Assembly: GCF_024586455.1 (NCBI RefSeq) | Contig: NC_065923.1 | Span: 53,537,237 to 53,601,236 of the forward strand | Reading direction: 5' to 3' | Origin: Bactrocera neohumeralis | Taxonomy: Eukaryota; Arthropoda; Insecta; Diptera; Tephritidae | Length of the DNA stretch: 64,000 bases | In this document: piece by piece, positions 30,340-41,370 of the stretch | Numbering within the stretch: the first letter of the stretch is position 1 | How the letters are laid out: each line of letters starts with the position of its first letter | The notes under the pieces: generated by a model | What the model saw: the letters and a program-made list of their open reading frames with translations, nothing else | Told to the model about the DNA's origin: nothing | Databases searched by the model: none | Made by a program: the position numbers and the translations under genes

Positions 30340-32430
30340 TACCTGCTGACGACAGCCTTACCCCACGGCGCTCAAAAGCACAGCGGATCAAATCTATGCG
30401 TTGATCAGCGCCCTGAGAATGCTAAGCATTTTCAGTACCAATTGGCAGTGTGGAATGGACACACTAACCACCTGTTTAGGGTTCGAGGCCCATCTAAAAT
30501 CTCTGCCGTGCTTTGGGTCCGGCACCCGGTTGCAATGCAACTCCACATTGAACTGACAAAGTCAGTTCTTCCCGCATTTGGGTTTTAACTAAAACCACCA
30601 TGATACTCCCCGAGTGGCCAGTCCGTATGAGCAGGTTGGAGTTACTTCCAAGGGCTCCTGCTCCCCGTGGTACAAGAATTAAGTCTCCGGTCAGACCTCG
30701 TAGCCGAAGCTACTACCAGTTGAGCATCCATACGGCTCTGGACTGGTGGCCAGGGGTTGGACCCAATACACACATCGCATACACACACCAAACATATATA
30801 ATCTAACCCTAATTCCCAGCTAACCGCCTTCGCCGTTAGGACTACATATTGTCCCAATGTTCTTGACACCTACACCTAACCCCATCATTTAGAAGCCTCT
30901 TGCTCCCTAGATATCCCTCCCTCTCCAAATCATCGTCGGAAATCCAATCACTCCGCAGCAATGACACACTCAAACCCCTTCTTATGACAATCAGTCAAGA
31001 GAGGGTGCACCTAATAAAACCTGCATCGCATCCACTGAGACGGTGCGATTTACAGGCAAACAAACAAGCATCATACAACGCTGGATTGAAAGGAGTTTTT
31101 GAGACCCCAAGACAGTCGTGGCTGCCTCCCACCATACAGGGGCTCCATATGTGGCACAGGCCACAAACAAGCCACGATATATGGTGCGGACAGCACGACG
31201 TCCGAGACCCCAATCACTCCTCAAAATGCGGCGTATTTTGCCTACGGTTGCCTGCAGTCGCTCCTTCACATTCGCCAAGTGTGGAGTAAAACACATCCTT
31301 TCACTCATGGTCAACCCCAGATATTTGACTTGCGTCACATATCTGATGCTGACCCCATTCACACGCACAATCGGTGGACGAACCGGTGACAATCTGCCCT
31401 TAAGCAGCATTGCCACCGTTTTTTCCCTCGATATGTCCACCCCCACATCTACACCCCAAGTTTTAACGATCTCTAGAAGATCTCCTCCCGCCCGCTCTAG
31501 CTCAGACCTCGAGCGACCTTCGACCATAAGAAGAAGATCGTCCGCATACGCACAACACTTACAGAGTGGCTCGAGCTGCCCAAGCAGAGTGTCCATCATA
31601 ATGTTCCAAATATATGGACCGCAGATGGAACTCTGCGGGCAGCCACGGACAACTCCAATCTCCACACTCCCATTCATGCCGACAAGAGACATACTTGTTG
31701 ACATTCTTAACGACTTCCGAAAAATAACTCCGCCAAAGAGTAATTTCCGGACAGTCAAGCCCCTCCAGCCGTTGCACCACTCGATCCCAGCTTAGGTAGT
31801 CAAACGCCCCCTTGAAGTCAACAAATATGTCAAGGACATACTTGTTGACATTCTCCCTAACGACGTTCTGAACATAGAACCACGCATCCTCTACACTGCG
31901 TCCTTTCCTGAACCCAAACTGCCATGTGGTCGGATAGGCAGTTTGGGTTCAGGAAAGGACCCCGCGTTAGCTCCTGCAGCCGTTCCACCATGACCCTTTT
32001 CAGCACTTTTCCAAGTACTGGAAGGAGACTGATGCCCCGATAAGATCGGGGATCGCTCCTGACCTTATCAGGGGACTTCAGGAGAGAAACAACTCTAGCC
32101 GTTTTCCACTCGCGTGAAAAATATCCCTCCCAAACGCACTTATCATAAATAGCCTCTAGGTATTCCGGAATGAACTTCCACAAGCTTTTGCACATCTCTC
32201 CGTTCAAACCATCAAAACCGGGAGACCGTTTAGACCTAACCAGGCCGAAAGCGTACCTCAACTCCCCATCATCTAATGGAGGGACAGGCACCTCCGACCT
32301 AGGAAAGAACGCACCTAACAGAACCCCGCACACTCTCTCCAACGACGATAACAAAGTGTCACCAGACAGTAGAGAGGCACGACATCGCCGCAAGGGACTC
32401 CATACGACCCCAGGGGTCGTTCCATATTCT
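30340..32430 (-). mobile_element. R1-clade LINE, 5'-truncated, RT and 3' UTR
   Basis: From 32393 down the minus strand encodes LRCRASLL-like sequence, RSKRSPGFDGLNGEMCKSLW and VVSLLKSPDKVRSDPRSYRG then ISLLPVLGKVLKRVM. After a frameshift come QFGFRKGRSVEDAWFYVQNV and YVLDIFVDFKGAFDYLSWDR. After another frameshift come SVEIGVVRGCPQSSICGPYI, CCAYADDLLLMVEGRSRSEL, VKYLGLTMSERMCFTPHLAN and GLFVACATYGAPVWWEAATT. These are the RT blocks of R1-clade elements, with the catalytic YADD intact. A scrap of DWISDDDLE (about 30930) is followed by a 3' UTR of about 550 bp. Nothing 28S-like flanks it, so this is a dispersed copy. At least two templated-looking disruptions break the frame. Confidence 0.85.
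31900..31960. repeat. Perfect 24-bp inverted duplication within the LINE RT
   Basis: Bases 31900-31923 (starting gtcctttcctgaaccc) are exactly the reverse complement of 31937-31960, around a 13-base spacer. The copy at 31900-31923 encodes, on the minus strand, the normal QFGFRKGR block. The other copy is an extra inverted segment just 5' to it, which shifts the reading frame. Confidence 0.9.
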
Positions 32431-32439
32431 AATCAAATT

Positions 32440-33135
32440 ATGAAACTCCCACATCCTTTCCCAAACAAAAGTGAAAAATGTGCAGATGCAACTGCGTTCA
32501 ATCCTTGGCACCATGGAATTGCAATGAAAATTCCAAGCACTTCAAATATTTTAATGGGTGCACAATAAAAACTGAAAGGGCGTCTCGCGCTTAAAAATGC
32601 GTAGACATTTTCTGCGATTTTAGTGTTTTCGATGGCATTATAAGTTGACGCTGCTTTGCACAGAATAACACTGTATACTATATACATATATGTCCATGTA
32701 ATATAAGTGCACCAAATATCAGACACTCACCAACTAACTCAGGCGAGTCTGCGACAATCCAAACAATTGCAAGAACACGATTCTTTATGGAAATGGCTTC
32801 TTTGCAGCGTCTTTATGTGCGCGAATGTGTCTCTCGAACACAAGAGAGTGTTTTGTGAGCATATAGTCATTTAAAATACCAAAAAGTCTTCACCATTGAT
32901 TCTTGAACTGGATGACAACATTGACGTTACATACGAAGTGTAATATAAAATGTATAAAGTGCATACATATGTATATATAAGTATAAAATTTTAGAGACCT
33001 AGAACAAAATTAACATTGAGCTGGAGAAAATCTAGATTACTCCAGCAATCAGTCGTTAAATAAACTTTTTCTATTTTTTGGTTGAATTGAAGATCCGATT
33101 AAGACATAACGAGCTAGCACTTAGTTGAGACAGGC
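32440..33135. other. No gene seen
   Basis: AT-rich spacer between the LINE and the next mariner; no coding or repeat family recognised. Confidence 0.35.
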
Positions 33136-33139
33136 GAGC

Positions 33140-34260
33140 TCAGCTCACTTTACAATAAATATTAATAGAAAAGACCTTCAAAGTAATTCCCACAAAATGT
33201 AGTACACTCATGCCAATGATTTTTCTAAACCTCGATACACTTTTCATAAGCAATTTTTGGGATGGCCTTTACCGAATTTTATTTTATCTAAGAGATCGAC
33301 TGAAAACGGATTTCACGCAGCGGCAAGTTCAGTTTGGGGAACAAGAAAAAATCACAAGAACCCAAATCTGGTAAATAGAGTGGTTGATCGACGGCGTTTT
33401 TGGGTTTAAATTCGGTCATCGTGTAAAGTCCATGAATTGTTCTTCCACAATTCCGGCTGTTCTCACGCAAATGTCTCAATACGGCCAAATAGAACTCCTT
33501 ATTGGCATTCTGCCACTCCGGAACAAATTCATGATGCACCAAACCACGAATATCCAAAACAATTAGCTTCACGTTGATTTTTGAGCGGCTTTGGTGGGTT
33601 TGTTTTTTTTAGTTTCAACTCTTTTGTTTCCCACGATTTCGATGGTTGTTGAATTGTTTGCAAGTCAAACTCATAAATGTTCATCTATGTTCCATCGGCA
33701 GTTATAATGCTCTCCATGAATGTGGGATCGGAATTCGCACGATCAAACATGTCTAAAGGGGCCTGTTTACGATACTATTTTGAAAAAAAAAAAATCATTG
33801 GAACGGACTCGAATCGAGAGAACGGCAGCTCTCAAAATATCTCTCCAAAATCATTGCCTGAACGATTTTCGAGAGATGGTAAGCTTTCCTTCACTTTCTT
33901 AATATTTTCATTACCAGAAGGTCGTCCAGAACGTGGCATGTCTTCAACGATCTTTCGACCGCCTTTGAAGGTTTTGTACCACTCGTAGGCTTGTGCTTTT
34001 GATAAAATTTAATCACCATTAGTCTTTTCCAACATTCGCAAAGATTCTGTACACGGAATTCGATTACAAATACAAAATTTTAGACAAATTCTTGCTTCGA
34101 TATTTGTATCCATTGTAAAAATCGCAACGTCCTACTGATGTGTGCCGATTTAAGCAGCTGCTGCAAAAAACTGGTTTGCAGATCGCGCTCATATTTAGCA
34201 TAGTAATTAAGAACAGTCTTACCAACTTAGAAATTAATTTTTTGGCATCTAATTACAATT
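33140..34260 (-). mobile_element. Mariner with long terminal sequence, core deleted
   Basis: The start codon is at 34113 on the minus strand. Frames read MDTNIEARICLKFCICNRIP, AQAYEWYKTFKGGRKIVEDM and PRSGRPS. After a deletion they continue KLIVLDIRGLVHHEFVPEWQ, NANKEFYLAVLRHLRENSR, DQPLYLPDLGSCDFFLFPKL, LREIRFQSIS and KAIPKIAYEKCIE, ending NYFEGLF (33150). The HHDNAPSH block is rearranged. Outside the start codon (34150-34230), agcagctgctgcaaa, aactggtttgcagatcg and taattaagaacagt match the arms of the fold-back element at 21521-22038. Confidence 0.8.
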
Positions 34261-34264
34261 TCCG

Positions 34265-34995
34265 ATTGCTTTATTTGACGAGCGATTTGATAGCAGTTGA
34301 CCTATTACAAATACACTTCAGTCGGAACAGACCGCTCGCATCGCTTTTACTAAATTACGATTTCTATGACAATTATTCGGCAAGACTTGGGCTGAAAATT
34401 AGTCTAAGCAAAATATGCATTTAAAAAAAATGTATTCATCCAACAAAAATTTTAGTATTATTCTTATAAATAGATAACAACTAAACCAGCATTGCAAATT
34501 AAAGAGATTATTTTCAGATATAATTATTCCCAACATTTAATGTCGACGAAGACTAATTTTAAAAATTGCCAACTTTTGACAAAATCACTTTTAGCTGAGC
34601 GAAATAACATCACTTAAATAAATTAAAGTAGGTAGATATGCCGTCTCTAATCCATATGACGCTGTTTAGCCAAGCACCGAGTTGGCAATTAGTTAGCTGA
34701 AAGCACGAAGATTCTCACGAAAAGTGACTCTTTTTATTTGATAAAATTTTTTTTTCAATTACCTTGACAAAGTTCCGCTTTTCCCTCATTATTAACTTAG
34801 CAGACTTCCTACTACTAAGTTCACGGCTCATGTTGTGTTTAACGAAATCTAAACAACCAATTTGTCAGCTTAAAACTTTGAGAGATTTTCTCCACTAAAT
34901 TATTTAGAAAGCGAGGCCGTGGCAAGTAGCTGCATTTATTATTAAAATAACCCAAATTAATAACTATATGATGGCTAATAACCTAACGACGTCGT
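34265..34995. other. No gene seen
   Basis: AT-rich; no coding, repeat or RNA signal recognised. Confidence 0.35.
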
Positions 34996-34999
34996 TAAA

Positions 35000-35764
35000 A
35001 CACGACAGCAGCCATTAAAGTGCAAACGAGAAGCTCCCGCTGCTTTAGGGCACAGCACGTATGCGATTTGTTTAAATTTTTTAAACTGTCGGATTTGGCA
35101 CAACCGCTGACACTTTTAAGCCGCCGACACGATGACAAGCAGCGCTTGCTAAGCGTCAAGCAAAACAACCGAGAGCAGAGAGCAAATTGTAGCGCCACGA
35201 GAGCGACAGAGGCAAAGTTTGTGTGTGGTAATAAGCGCATAAAGTCTGGTGAACTCGAGTTCTAGCGGATTTATAAACATATGCAGCACACATACGCACA
35301 CACATGTTTGGTTATCTGAATTTATAACAACTGCATATGCTTCGGGAGTAATTTTCCGCCCACTAAGCCGGCAGCTTAGCGGAACCTTTCGCTCGAAACA
35401 ACTTTGCAAATTTGTTATTCTTCAATAAAACACACACATGTGTTGGTGTGCACTCAAAAATCTGCATAACACGCTCGGTTGCCACCATACTTCCCAGATA
35501 TGTGTGTGTGTGTGTGGATGTGTATGGATTTGTGCGAAATTTGCTGCCTTCAGGTGGCTCAGCGGATTTCGTAGGTGCGCAGTAAACTTTTCAAACACTC
35601 GACAGCTCACACCCACGCACACACACACACTGCCGAAAGTAGCTGCCAAAAAGCGCACAAAAACACGCGACTTTTTTAAAATTCAGTTAAACAGCGCAAT
35701 TCGGCGGAACGCCAACAACAACAAGCTCATAAACCGGTGGCAAGTTATGAAGATTCACGTGAGT
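35000..35764 (+). other. Exon-like, GC-richer block ending in a consensus donor
   Basis: Base composition and complexity rise sharply here: no transposon similarity, CA/GT runs, and CAACAACAA-type triplets common in dipteran 5' UTRs. A consensus donor GTGAGT at 35759-35764 follows caagttatgaagattcac. Open frames across the block are short or repeat-driven (for example the 141-codon frame from 35438), so any exon here is probably untranslated. It could be a promoter-proximal first exon of a large gene continuing to the right. No TATA box or clear initiator was pinned down. Confidence 0.3.
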
Positions 35765-37095
35765 TTCGACAACAAATTCCGTTGTGTGCTGGTATTTGTT
35801 GTTGCGTTCGTGCGTGTTCCACTGTTGTTTACTTGCTTATGCCACGCCCGCAAGTGTAACTAATGCAGAACTGCCGTGACATTGTTTTACTTTTCAAATA
35901 AATTATTTGCATTCGCCAAGGCGAGCGTCTGTGGCATTGTCTGCCAGCGTTGCACTGTTACTGTTGCAAGCGCTTACTTCCTTTGTATGTGTGTATGTGT
36001 GTGCATCTTCCGGTGGCTTGCTGTGTGTCATTCTGTAATCTTCTCATTCGTTTATTTATTTTATCACGCATTGTTGGCGTTGTTGTTGGTTCTTTGTCGT
36101 CGTGATTGGCGAAAGTTTTCAATTTGCTTGTGCTTACGTGTTGCGAGCAATTTTTTTCGGTGGTAAACATGCAACCTTGATTTATTACAATTCATATTTG
36201 CTGTGGTAAAAGTTTCATTGTTTTACTTTTCGCTGAATTTTTATCAGCGCATAGAATCTTAGAGGAAAACTTTTTGCGACTCGCAATGAAAGGTGAATAA
36301 AGGAAAATACTGGCTAGATGCAAATATCTAAGAATTCATACTTGTAAAAGGTCGTCAAATCCATAAAAAAACGGTGTTACATTAAATTATTGTAGACTGA
36401 AGCTAAAAACTGATCTTTACAGTAACCTAAAAATTTCATTCAGAAACTCACCCATTAATGCTCAAATCAAGTCTGTTGGCAGGAAATTGTTTTCGCCGTC
36501 ATTTATTAGTTCGTACATGGACAAATCAGAAGTTTAGAAGAACAAACTTTGTTTGAAAATTGTTCAGTTTAGTTTTTGAGAAAAATGGGTATCCTCAACT
36601 GGTCACAATTGCCAGTTTAAGTACGAAATTGAGTAAAGTGTTTAATGAAAAAATGTTTTTCATATTGCACTTAGAGTGGCAAACTACGCTTCGCTACAAG
36701 TAGCTCTATAACCCAATTGTTTTAGATCGCTTAGCAGAAATTTTTAAAATATACAATATTCTCCATTGGAACTATAGATAACTTTGTAAGTACATAAGGA
36801 CTTGAGAAGTAAGGACTTGACTATTCGTACAACGAGTGGATGCTTAGTCATCTCTACAGGTTTACCATAGTGCACGTCAAAATTGATATTAAAATCAAAC
36901 CGGTTTTCCGTTTATATACCGTTTTGGTGGATTTCGTGCAAAGTATTTAATTACTCATCCACTGAAAGTATTTTTGCCATTGGTTTGAGTTTCTCCTAAG
37001 GGTTTACGAGTTTCAAAACATCGAACTTTTTTATTGTCTTATTACAACATTTTTAGAATATTGTCGTGTTTATTGTTTTCAAGTTGATCCGAGTA
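35765..37095. other. No gene supported
   Basis: The first 400 bases continue the GC-richer block (GT-rich 35980-36010); the rest is AT-rich. No coding segment recognised. Confidence 0.35.
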
Positions 37096-37099
37096 ATAG

Positions 37100-37490
37100 T
37101 TTCAGAGAAACAGCCTTGAAAACTAGCTCGAGGCTAGCTTTTATTGTCACTCAAATTCTTAAGCGCGTTTTTCTCCAAAAAAGTGTTTTTGAAGTCGGTT
37201 GGCAAGTTTTCTCGAGAACTACTCAACTGATCTTCATGAAATATTGCACAGGTCTTTGAGATACTCTTCATAAAGACTTGGACGAAGGATTTTTTTCGAT
37301 TACAACTATTAAAAAAAAAAAAAAATTCGCGAAATTTTCACAGAATTTTCTGCCAAAAATCCAATTTCCAGTTTTTTCCCTTCGTCCAAGTTCTAAGTTA
37401 ATGTTTTAACTAAAACACGTATTTTATCACTTCAGATGATCCCGTAAGCAGTTATCTGCCAATGCGGGCACAACTTTTTTCCGATGGGTC
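37100..37490. repeat. Dispersed repeat copy (aagtcggttggcaag type)
   Basis: The stretch 37155-37260 ('aagcgcgtttttctccaaa', 'gtgtttttgaagtcggttgg') resembles 580-640 at the window start, and more weakly 6710-6760 inside the TTAA-flanked MITE. The core contains a poly(A) run at 37312-37324. Ends are not defined. Confidence 0.5.
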
Positions 37491-38450
37491 GCCGGAATAA
37501 GTGCGTGAGAAACATACAATTTTACACCAAAAATCATTAGAGAGGACCTATGGAGCCAATGTCAACATTTGACGATTGATGTGCCCACATTTAGAAGACA
37601 CGCCATATCTTGGGACCTGATTGACCGATTTCAACCAAACTCAGTAAATAGCATCATTATGACATTTTCATGTTACAGAGCGAAATTCGACTACAACCAC
37701 TTTCTTCCCATTTAACACAATTTTAGATTCCATCTGATTCTTTCTTTTTCCAGTATTCAAATTAACCCCATTGAAAGTTTCGGAATGAAACTTCGCAGGA
37801 ATACTGCTTTTAATGTGTTTCTGCAATGTTCGCAGGTCCGAACGGTCCATATATTCGGTACCTGTGAACATTAGTTTAACTTAATTCCTATTGCGAACTT
37901 TTAATCAAAAATATAGTTGAATCTGTGAGATATAATAAAGAGACTAAAAGAGAATCCTTTTTTGAATATCAATATTATATCAATAATTCTGTTAGTTCTC
38001 TTATATGTAGATAAAAAAAATTGCGAACTTACGGTTGATACCGAATATATGGAAATGTTGGTTATTTTCTTAAAATTGAAATATCGTTTTTTCGAATAAC
38101 AATGTATCATCGTGCCAAAAATGGATAAAGCCTTGTAAAAACTTGCCCCTGGCCCCCATATAATAATTATCAGGATTTTCGAACTGACTTTTCTTTTCAC
38201 GTAGCAATCCCAAAAAGATAAAATTGGGTGATACTCTTATCTCTCATATACCTTATATAAGATTTTCTAGCTTCAGGTTGGCCAACCGTTCAATATGTAA
38301 GATATCTAAGCAAAATTAACTTAGCGTAAAAGTTCAATGCTATTATTACACAATATATGTTTTTGTTACTCTAACAAGCCGACCCTGATCTTTGCAAGTT
38401 GCAAGAGTATAAAATGTTCATTTGAACCAGAACTTATCTTTTCCTTAATT
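37490..38450. repeat. Dispersed tephritid-type repeat, two abutting pieces
   Basis: Positions 37640-37760 ('tcatgttacagagcgaaa', 'ccatctgattctttc') match the block at 63470-63580 in this window ('cctatgttacagtatgaaaa', 'ccatttgattctttc'). Near 38385-38450 the minus strand reads aagttctggttcaaatgaac then attttatactcttgcaac, like the start of the copy at 48480. The two pieces probably come from the same high-copy non-coding family in different orientation. It encodes no protein. Confidence 0.6.
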
Positions 38451-38454
38451 GGTA

Positions 38455-38836
38455 GTCTATTTTTTGTTTGATATAAAAGTTATAAGCTACTAGAAAAATG
38501 CGACAAATGTTATAGGAAGTCTTATTTTCGCTTTACTTGATCTTTATTATTATGGAAATATTTACAAAAAATTAATTATTTTTGAGAACTAAATTTTTTA
38601 AAAAGTTCACACAAGCTTTTTCTTTAAATATTTTAAATGCATTCATACATTTTTATAATATTTTTTCACAAGTATATTGGGAATTAACTTTTTTATTACG
38701 AACATTAGAAGAAGAGCACGGAGCACTTGTTGAAACCCTTTGTCAATTCAAGAAGAAAACAATACTCACGAAAAACGCCGTATATTGAGTTGAATCGACG
38801 TCATACTTTTCTATAATACTTAGATACACATACATG

Positions 38837-38883
<47 letters not shown>

Positions 38884-39010
38884 AACTCTAATGAGAAAAA
38901 CTCACATGAAGGCAGAATTTGAAAGGCCTCCATGACGTTATTAAATTTCCTAGTTATTCGACATTCAAGTTAGACGAGCAAAAAGCGAGCGCAGCTGTCG
39001 CAACAAAATA
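38455..39010. other. No gene seen; contains a (TA)20 microsatellite
   Basis: AT-rich. A pure TA dinucleotide tract of 40 bases lies at 38842-38881. Nothing else is supported. Confidence 0.4.
38842..38881. repeat. (TA)20 microsatellite
   Basis: Twenty uninterrupted AT dinucleotides follow an imperfect ACAT/CATA patch (38824-38841). The length is likely polymorphic and could also be a sequencing or assembly weak point. Confidence 0.95.
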
Positions 39011-39014
39011 TCTA

Positions 39015-39885
39015 CAAGGTGCTTTCCAAAGAAAACAGGACTTAAAGAAAAAACAGAAAAAATGTTTTTTTGGCAAAATAAATTTATTTTATTCAAAATA
39101 GTCTCCTTCTGCTTCAATACAACTTTTTGCACGGTCAAAAAGCATGTTGAACGAGTGTTTTAGCTCGTTGGCCGGTGCAAGCCTTTTGAACGGCCTTTAC
39201 GTCTGCATAACGCTTTCCTTTCATGGGCAAATGCATTTTTCCGAAACGGAAGAAGTCGCACGGTGCCATATTAGGTGATTTTGGTCAAATAATCGGTCAC
39301 AAGTGTCGAATCGAATGTTGGATTCTGAACAATTTGTGGTCGTCAGTCAATTTGTGTGGAACAAACCGTGCACACACCTTTCGTAAGCCCAAATGTTCGG
39401 TCAAAATGCGATAAATCGATGTTTTGGAGATGTTCAATTCCATTTCCATGAATTTCAATGATGATTTCGGCTGATTTTTGATGAATTCGCGCACAGTTTC
39501 AATGGAATTTCCGGTGATCACAGATTTTGATTGGCATGTTGATCGTCATTTGTGTCCTCACGACCACTTTGAAAATGTTGAAACCACTCGTGCATTCTGC
39601 TACGGGATAGGCAATCATCGCCATAAACCTTTTTCAGCAATTGAAACGTTTCGGTAAAAGTTTTACCAACTTTAAAACAAAATTTAATGTTGGCTCTTTG
39701 TTCGAAGCTCATTTTCGCACCGATAACACAAACATACTGACACTTAAAACGCAATAACTTCACTTCCAATCAATGAAATGTCATGAAATTCTCACTGGAC
39801 AATCGATAAAGATAGCAGATTCTAACGCACCAGCGCAGTCGGCATACAGATTCAAAAAGTCCTCTTTACTTTGGACCGCTCCTTG
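39015..39885 (-). mobile_element. Mariner with inverted ends, catalytic core deleted
   Basis: The left end reads caaggtgctttccaaag and the right end, reverse-complemented, caaggagcggtccaaag; the match extends to about 29 bp (39015-39043 and 39857-39885). Minus-strand frames give AKMSFEQRANIKFCFKVGKT, FQLLKKVYGDDCLSRSRMHE and WFQHFQSGREDTNDDQHANQ (39769-39518), then IETVREFIKNQPKSSLKFME and LNISKTSIYRILTEHLGLRK (39521-39297). A jump to MKGKRYADVKAV-like and NMLFDRAKSCIEAEGDYFE sequence near the left end follows. The central part with all catalytic residues is missing. TA flanks are not exact. Confidence 0.75.
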
Positions 39886-40000
39886 TTTATATGTAGTATG
39901 AGTGTGCAGCACCCTCTTATGGAAGTTTTATGAAGAGTTAAGTTTTTGAAAAGGCATTGTTGCAAAAGGTTGCGCAATAAAAACGTGCAGCAAGCAGCGC

Positions 40001-40130
40001 TATAAATTTATAAAGCAGCACGCATACACAGTCGGCAGTCAGCACAGGAAGGCAGTCAGTCGGAGCGGAAGTTGGCACCGGAAGACGCTTGTCATTCGTA
40101 TTGCGCAAACTTTGTGTCACTGCTTTCAGT
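40001..40130 (+). promoter_or_regulatory. Possible TATA-initiator promoter and 5' leader
   Basis: TATAAATTTATAAA starts at 40001. About 30-40 bases later comes a run of initiator-like CAGTC/TCAGT words (acacagtcgg at 40027, gtcagcac at 40038, tcagtcgg at 40056). The following 500 bases are GC-richer and non-repetitive, consistent with a transcript leader. The 117-codon frame from 40072 does not look like a protein (biased by CAG/TGC runs). Promoter function is inferred from motif spacing alone. Confidence 0.35.
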
Positions 40131-40449
40131 CCCATGCACAAAAAACGGCAGCGGCAAAGCTGCCACCACCGCTGTCAGTGCTGTTGACACGACACTATCA
40201 GCCAGCTGTGTTGGCGCCGAGGAAATCGCAGAAAAACGCAACCAACTTTTTGACAAGTCAAGTGCAAGTTGCAGGCAGCGGCTGTTAGTTCCGTCCGCTC
40301 TCAAGTTCGTCTGCGTGCATGCAGGTGATATGCGCGGCTGCGAGCGCGGAGCGGAAGGTTATGCAACTAACGGCAATTGCTTTTTAATGTGCGTCATTTG
40401 CAGCAAGTGTTTCGTTGGTCCCTGAAGCCTGTTGCATCCTTCGGCTCTT

Positions 40450-41365
40450 ACTTAGTTTCTTGTTTAGTCGCACTTTTGCCTTTGACTGTAAAGAATTTTG
40501 TGCAACAAATGTGAGGAAGAAGTTGTTTTATTATTCAGGAGAAGTGTTGCGTTTAACATTTTTCTTTGAAAAAGTTAGTCTTCTAGCGCACTACGCTGCG
40601 TATAAGTAACATCTTATTGTGATTCCGTATTTCCGAAAATAAGTTGTGTTGTATTCGAAGTTTTGTCGAAAATGAAAAGCAATAACAGCACAATGTTAAT
40701 TTTTTCACCGAATTTTAAATAACATAACATCAAATACTTTTATATAGCTGATGTACATATCTACATTCTAAATGAGATTGGCAACATCTAATGACTAATT
40801 TTATTCCAACTCACCGTCAAGCAATATGTTCTCTGCGAAAATTGAAAGGCTCGGAAAGCTGTACAGTTATTGATGTACGTTTTAGCGCATCTTCGATCCA
40901 CAAAGCGTTGGGTAGCGAATCGAATAAACTGAAGCGAATGTTAGCACTTTTGGTGCAACCGTGCGCTAACAGTTCTTATGAAATGTGTACAATTGGGATA
41001 AGTTTCTTTGTTAAGTGGAGAAATTCTTTTCGCCAAAAAACATTTTCACTCCTTAAGTTTTCTAAATTGTTATATTCAATTGTATTATTTTGTACATAAA
41101 AATAAGTTGGATTTTTGTCTGTTCGCTATAGCTGACTAAACCGTGGCATGAAATGAAAAATGGCCTGAACCACTTTGAAGGTAATCCAATGAGGATGGTT
41201 TCTAAACAAAAAAAATTCAAAAAATATTCATTTTTAACCGACTTACGAGCGTAAATTCAGAAAAAAATCATTACTTTCTTATGCATAACAGAGAATGTTA
41301 AATTAAGATAGAGAATGTTATTTAACATTTAGCTTAGCTGCAACACTCTGATAAGGACGGGAGTT
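40450..41365. other. No gene seen
   Basis: Tapers from GC-richer leader-like sequence to AT-rich DNA by about 40620. No donor site convincing enough to end an exon was found. Confidence 0.3.
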
Positions 41366-41370
41366 ACAGC

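Noticed and set aside
31118..31795. 225-codon plus-strand frame
   Set aside because: Antisense to the R1-type reverse transcriptase, whose minus-strand blocks are unmistakable.
30340..32430. rDNA-specific R1 insertion
   Set aside because: No 28S-like sequence flanks it and one side is a Tc1/mariner remnant; it is a dispersed R1-clade copy.
35438..35863. 141-codon plus-strand frame
   Set aside because: Largely driven by GT/CA repeat runs (Cys/Val/His strings) and crosses the consensus donor at 35759.
38842..38881. CRISPR-like or tandem array
   Set aside because: It is a pure TA dinucleotide microsatellite; no spacer-repeat structure occurs anywhere in the window.
40072..40425. 117-codon plus-strand frame after the possible promoter
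   Set aside because: Ala/Cys/Ser composition comes from GC-rich leader sequence; poor start context and no homology.
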